The notes beneath the pieces are model-generated. The model saw nothing but the letters and a program-made list of their open reading frames with translations, did not search any database and was not told the DNA's origin. This document shows positions 60,075-64,000 of a stretch of DNA of 64,000 nucleotides, one piece after another. Position 1 is the stretch's first letter. Every line of letters starts with the position of its first letter. The stretch is taken from positions 496,001 through 560,000 of the forward strand of contig JADJDV010000007.1 of NCBI GenBank assembly GCA_016702555.1, read 5' to 3'. The translations under genes and the position numbers were made by a program. This DNA is from Burkholderiales bacterium (GTDB lineage Bacteria; Pseudomonadota; Gammaproteobacteria; Burkholderiales; Burkholderiaceae_C).

Positions 60075-63000
60075 ATGAATGCTCCCGTGACGCCGCATCT
60101 GCTGCCGTCCGTGCAGGACGCGCCGCCGCGCCTGCGCGAGATCCCCTACAACTACACCAGTTTCTCCGACCGCGAGATCGTGCTGCGCCTGCTGGGCGCG
60201 CGGGCATGGGAGATTCTGGACAGCCTGCGTGGCGAGCGCCACACCGGCCGATCGGCCCGCATGCTGTACGAGGTGCTGGGCGACATCTGGGTGGTGCGGC
60301 GCAACCCCTACCTGCAAGACGACCTGCTCGACAACCCGCGCCGCGAGCGCATGCTGGTGGAGGCGCTGAACCACCGCCTGCAGGAAATCGACAAGCGCCG
60401 CACGCCCAGCGATGACGCTGGCCGCGACGCCATGGTGGGCGAGCTGCTGGTGGCCGCGCGCCGTGTGGTGGATGCGTTCGACCGCTCGTTTGCCAAGGTG
60501 GCCGAGTTGCGCCGCCGCACCGCCAAGGCTTTGGCTAAGCACACGCACAAGGACAATATCAAGTTCGACGGCCTCAGCCGCGTGAGCCACGTGACCGACG
60601 CGACCGATTGGCGCGTGGAGTTTCCGCTGGTGGTGCTGACGCCCGACACCGAAGAAGAAATGGCCGGCCTGGTCAAAGGCTGCATTGAGCTGGGCCTGAC
60701 CATCATCCCGCGCGGCGGCGGCACCGGCTACACCGGCGGCGCGATTCCGCTGGACTGGAAAAGCGCCGTCATCAACACCGAAAAGCTCATCACCCTGGGC
60801 AAGGTCCAGCACATCGCGCTGCCCGGCGTGGAAGGCACCGTGCCCACCATCCACACCGAAGCCGGCGTGGTGACCCAGCGCGTGGCCGACGCGGCCGAGG
60901 CGGCTGGCCTGGTGTTCGCCTGCGACCCGACCAGCGCCGAGGCCAGTTGCATCGGCGGCAACATCGCCATGAACGCGGGTGGCAAGAAGGCCGTGCTGTG
61001 GGGCACGGCGCTGGACAACCTGGCCAGCTGGCGCATGGTGACGCCCGACGCGGGCTGGCTCGAAGTCACACGCATCAACCACAACCTGGGCAAGATCCAC
61101 GACGCCGAGGTGGCGAGCTTCGAGCTTCAATACTTCGACGCCAGCGGCAAGAAGCTGATCAAGACCGAGCGCCTGGACATCCCCGGCGCCACCTTCCGCA
61201 AGGAAGGCCTGGGCAAGGACGTGACCGACAAGTTCCTGGCCGGCCTGCCGGGCGTGCAAAAGGAAGGCTGCGACGGCCTGATCACCAGCGCGCGCTGGGT
61301 GCTGCACCGCATGCCCGAACACACGCGCACCGTGTGCCTCGAATTCTTCGGTCACGCGAGGGACGCGGTGCCCAGCATCGTCGAGATCAAGGACTTCATG
61401 TTTGCTGAAGCCGGGCGCTCGGGCGTGCTGCTCGCCGGGCTGGAGCACCTGGACGACCGCTACCTGCGGGCGGTCGGCTATGCCACCAAGAGCAAGCGCG
61501 GCGGGCTGCCCAAGATGGTGTTGATTGGGGACATCGCCGGCGACGACCCCGATGCCGTGGCCCGCGCCACCCGCGAGGTGGTGCGCATCGCCAACTCGCG
61601 CGCGGGTGAAGGTTTTGTCGCCGTCTTGCCGGAAGCGCGCAAGAAGTTCTGGGCCGACCGCAAGCGCACGGCCGCCATCAGCCGCCACACCAATGCCTTC
61701 AAGATCAACGAGGACGTGGTGATTCCGCTGCCGCGCATGGCCGAATACACCGACGGCATCGAGCGCATCAACATCGAGCTCAGCCTGCGCAACAAGATCG
61801 AGCTGGCCGACGAACTGGAGGCGTTCTTGTCGCGCGGCAACCTGCCCCTCGGCGGCACCACGGCGCCTGCGCCCGAACTGCTGGCCGAGAAGGCGGAACT
61901 GGCGCTGGGTGTGGTGCGTGAGGTGCGCGCGCTGTGGCGGGGCTGGCTGCAGGACATCGACGCGCTGTTCCCGCAGTTGCAGGACCACCGCCTGCGCGCC
62001 AGCTGGAAGACGCAGATCCGCGCGCCGCTGCAGGACATTTTCACTGGCCGAGACTTCGAGCCCCTGATGGCGGCGCTGGGCGACATCCAGCAGCGCGTGC
62101 TGAAAGGCCGCGTGTGGATTGCCCTGCACATGCACGCCGGCGACGGCAACGTGCACACCAACATCCCCGTGCACAGCGACAACTACGCGATGCTGCAAAC
62201 CGCGCACGAGGCGGTGGACCGCGTGATGGCGCTGGCGCGCCGCCTTCATGGTGTGATCAGCGGCGAGCACGGCATCGGCATCACTAAGCTCGAATACCTG
62301 ACCGACGAGGAAATCGCGCCGTTTGCCGACTACAAGCAGAGCGTGGACCCGGAAGGTCGCTTCAACCGCGGCAAGCTGCTGCGCAACAAGGATCTGCCCG
62401 CGCACCCGGGGCGGCGCCTGCGCGCCGATCTGAGCAACGCCTATACGCCCAGCTTCGGCCTGATGGGGCATGAATCGCTGCTGCTGCAGCAAAGCGACAT
62501 CGGCGCCATCGCCGAGTCGATCAAGGACTGCCTGCGCTGCGGCAAGTGCAAGCCCGACTGCTCCACCCACGTGCCGCGCGCCAACCTGTTGTACAGCCCG
62601 CGCAACAAGATCCTGGGCACGTCGCTGCTGATCGAGGCCTTTCTGTACGAGGAGCAGACGCGCCGCGGCGTGTCGCTGCGCCACTGGGAGGAGTTCGAGG
62701 ACGTGGCCGACCACTGCACGGTCTGCCACAAGTGCCACTCGCCCTGCCCGGTGAACATCGACTTTGGCGACGTCACCATGAACATGCGCAACCTGCTGCG
62801 CAAGATGGGCAAGAAGAGCTTCCGGCCCGGTAACGCGGCGGCCATGTTCTTCCTCAACGCCACCGACCCGCGCGTCATCAACACCACGCGCGCGGCCATG
62901 ACCGGCGTGGCCTTCAAGGCGCAGCGCGCGGCGGTGGATCTGTTCAAGGTCGCGGGGCGCCAGCAGACCCGCCACCCGCCCGCCACCGTGGGCACGGCGC

Positions 63001-63995
63001 CGCTGCGCGAGCAGGTGATCCACTTCGTCAACAAGAAGCTGCCGGGCGGTCTGCCCACGCGCACGGCGCGTGCGCTGCTGGACATCGAGGACCGCGACTA
63101 CGTGCCCGTCATCCGCAATCCGCTGGGCACCACGGTGAACAGCGAGGCGGTGTTCTATTTCCCCGGCTGCGGCTCCGAGCGCCTGTTCTCGCAGGTCGGC
63201 CTGGCGACGCAGGCGATGCTGTGGCACGCCGGCGTGCAGACGGTGCTGCCGCCCGGCTACCTGTGCTGCGGCTACCCGCAGCGCGGCAGCGGCCAGTTCG
63301 ACAAGGCCGAGAAGATGATCACCGACAACCGGGTGCTGTTCCACCGGCTGGCGACCACGCTGAACTACCTCGACATCAAGACCGTGGTCGTCAGTTGCGG
63401 CACCTGCTACGACCAGCTGGCGGGCTACGAATTCGACAAGATCTTCCCCGGCAGTCGCATCATCGACATTCACGAATACCTGCTGGAAAAAGGCATCACG
63501 CTGCCGGCCTCCAACCAAGGCGCCGCTTCGACAGGCTCAGGACAGGCCTACCTGTACCACGAGCCCTGCCACAACCCGATGAAGCTGGGCGATTCCACGC
63601 AGACGGTGAAGGCACTGATCGGCGACAAGGTGCTGAAGAACAACCGCTGCTGCGGCGAAAGCGGCACCCTGGGCGTGACGCGTCCCGATGTCTCGACGCA
63701 GGTGCGCTTTCGCAAGGAAGCCGAGATCCATCAGGACGAGGCCAGGCTGCGCGAACTGATGAAGACGACGGGCGCCGGCCCCGGCCTGGTGGCCGAGCCG
63801 CAGAACCTGAAGATTCTCACCAGCTGCCCCAGCTGCCTGCAGGGCCTCAAGCGCTACGAGGACGATCTGCAGAACGGCCTGCTGGAGGCCGACTACATCG
63901 TCGTCGAGATGGCGCGCCACATCCTGGGCGAGAACTGGCTGCGCGAATACGTGGACAAGGCCAACGCGGGCGGCATCGAGCGCGTGCTGGTCTGA
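60075..63995 (+). CDS. Giant FAD-binding / iron-sulfur oxidoreductase (DUF3683, D-lactate/glycolate-dehydrogenase-like)
   Basis: The 1306-residue cytoplasmic protein has these parts in order. A DUF3683 N-terminal region. An FAD_binding_4 (PCMH) domain with RGGGTGYTGGAIPL (about 213). A FAD-oxidase C domain ending with GEHGIGITK (about 730). Two 4Fe-4S motifs, CLRCGKCKPDC (about 818) and CTVCHKCHSPC (about 881). Two CCG domains (LCCGYPQRGSG, SCGTCYDQL, YHEPCH, CCGESGTLG). It resembles D-lactate/2-hydroxyglutarate dehydrogenases of the YdiJ and GlcD-GlcF kinds fused into one chain. Electron flow FAD to Fe-S to a membrane acceptor is inferred. A stretch near residues 1150-1158 is encoded by a REP-like sequence. 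No gene follows within the window. Confidence 0.88.
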   Translation: MNAPVTPHLLPSVQDAPPRLREIPYNYTSFSDREIVLRLLGARAWEILDSLRGERHTGRSARMLYEVLGDIWVVRRNPYLQDDLLDNPRRERMLVEALNHRLQEIDKRRTPSDDAGRDAMVGELLVAARRVVDAFDRSFAKVAELRRRTAKALAKHTHKDNIKFDGLSRVSHVTDATDWRVEFPLVVLTPDTEEEMAGLVKGCIELGLTIIPRGGGTGYTGGAIPLDWKSAVINTEKLITLGKVQHIALPGVEGTVPTIHTEAGVVTQRVADAAEAAGLVFACDPTSAEASCIGGNIAMNAGGKKAVLWGTALDNLASWRMVTPDAGWLEVTRINHNLGKIHDAEVASFELQYFDASGKKLIKTERLDIPGATFRKEGLGKDVTDKFLAGLPGVQKEGCDGLITSARWVLHRMPEHTRTVCLEFFGHARDAVPSIVEIKDFMFAEAGRSGVLLAGLEHLDDRYLRAVGYATKSKRGGLPKMVLIGDIAGDDPDAVARATREVVRIANSRAGEGFVAVLPEARKKFWADRKRTAAISRHTNAFKINEDVVIPLPRMAEYTDGIERINIELSLRNKIELADELEAFLSRGNLPLGGTTAPAPELLAEKAELALGVVREVRALWRGWLQDIDALFPQLQDHRLRASWKTQIRAPLQDIFTGRDFEPLMAALGDIQQRVLKGRVWIALHMHAGDGNVHTNIPVHSDNYAMLQTAHEAVDRVMALARRLHGVISGEHGIGITKLEYLTDEEIAPFADYKQSVDPEGRFNRGKLLRNKDLPAHPGRRLRADLSNAYTPSFGLMGHESLLLQQSDIGAIAESIKDCLRCGKCKPDCSTHVPRANLLYSPRNKILGTSLLIEAFLYEEQTRRGVSLRHWEEFEDVADHCTVCHKCHSPCPVNIDFGDVTMNMRNLLRKMGKKSFRPGNAAAMFFLNATDPRVINTTRAAMTGVAFKAQRAAVDLFKVAGRQQTRHPPATVGTAPLREQVIHFVNKKLPGGLPTRTARALLDIEDRDYVPVIRNPLGTTVNSEAVFYFPGCGSERLFSQVGLATQAMLWHAGVQTVLPPGYLCCGYPQRGSGQFDKAEKMITDNRVLFHRLATTLNYLDIKTVVVSCGTCYDQLAGYEFDKIFPGSRIIDIHEYLLEKGITLPASNQGAASTGSGQAYLYHEPCHNPMKLGDSTQTVKALIGDKVLKNNRCCGESGTLGVTRPDVSTQVRFRKEAEIHQDEARLRELMKTTGAGPGLVAEPQNLKILTSCPSCLQGLKRYEDDLQNGLLEADYIVVEMARHILGENWLREYVDKANAGGIERVLV
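63526..63545 (+). repeat. REP-like word inside the oxidoreductase gene
   Basis: CTTCGACAGGCTCAGGACAG is the core of a very common proteobacterial intergenic repeat. Here it lies in frame and encodes part of ASTGSGQ, between a beta/alpha domain and the conserved YHEPCH block. It looks like an inserted, tolerated loop. Confidence 0.6.
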
Positions 63996-64000
63996 TCCGG

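Noticed and set aside
59994..63518. 1174-codon open frame on the minus strand
   Set aside because: It lies fully antisense to the well-supported FAD/Fe-S oxidoreductase. His/Arg/Gln/Val-rich composition is typical of high-GC antisense frames.

Overview
The window looks like a chromosomal segment of a high-GC betaproteobacterium, most likely of the family Comamonadaceae (order Burkholderiales; Acidovorax/Ottowia-like). This is inferred from the gene order engB - cytochrome c - resB - ccsA - msrP - msrQ - lysA - lptM - mrcA - pilMNOPQ - aroK - aroB - dgt, from the System II cytochrome c maturation genes, and from several interspersed palindromic repeats I associate with this group. No rRNA, tRNA, CRISPR array or prophage was seen.

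Layout. 0-2.3 kb: tail of an unknown gene, then a secreted, S-layer-like protein gene with its own promoter, strong terminator and high-expression codon use. 2.4-13.4 kb: a surface-polysaccharide block. It holds a parvulin PPIase coupled to an ABC-2 polysaccharide exporter (Wzm/Wzt type, with a Wzt C-terminal extension), a MITE-like palindromic element, an atypical LpxL-like acyltransferase, a TPR-methyltransferase, a 1363-residue methyltransferase/coiled-coil/GT2/GT4 fusion, and a divergent WecA-type lipid-carrier glycosyltransferase. 13.5-17.1 kb: argB, slmA, an FAH-family hydrolase, a YnfA-like protein and an NlpC/P60 lipoprotein. 17.1-17.5 kb is repeat-rich non-coding DNA. 17.5-22.1 kb: metK, divergent from two overlapping LpxL-type acyltransferase genes, then an alpha/beta hydrolase and a DUF488 protein. 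22.2-33.2 kb: engB, a diheme cytochrome c, the ResB/CcsA haem-ligation pair, the MsrPQ methionine sulfoxide repair system, and lysA/lptM/mrcA. 33.4-38.5 kb: the type IV pilus alignment and secretin operon pilMNOPQ. 38.6-41.4 kb: a lipoprotein gene behind pilQ, destroyed by a complete IS5-type element (18-bp inverted repeats, 6-bp direct repeat) and also carrying a frameshift. 41.4-47 kb: a tightly overlapping run aroK, aroB, dgt, MFS transporter, DUF1415, methyltransferase. 47-51.2 kb: hemA, prfA and prmC, with two BON-domain lipoproteins flanking prmC. 51.3-59.9 kb: a small membrane protein, an LtaS/OpgB-like phosphoglycerol-transferase candidate, ugpQ, a zinc-type dehydrogenase and the ugpBAEC glycerol-3-phosphate importer. 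60.1-64 kb: a giant FAD / iron-sulfur oxidoreductase.

How the genes fit together. The most suggestive non-housekeeping assembly is the 2.4-13.4 kb block. It carries an initiating WecA-like transferase, chain-building glycosyltransferases, a methyltransferase attached to a long heptad-repeat coiled coil, and an exporter whose ATPase has a putative glycan-recognition domain. This is the set of parts expected for a methyl-capped, length-measured O-polysaccharide exported by an ABC transporter, but in an arrangement different from the E. coli WbdD paradigm. A second link worth noting is the phosphoglycerol-transferase-like enzyme directly behind ugpQ and the ugp importer.
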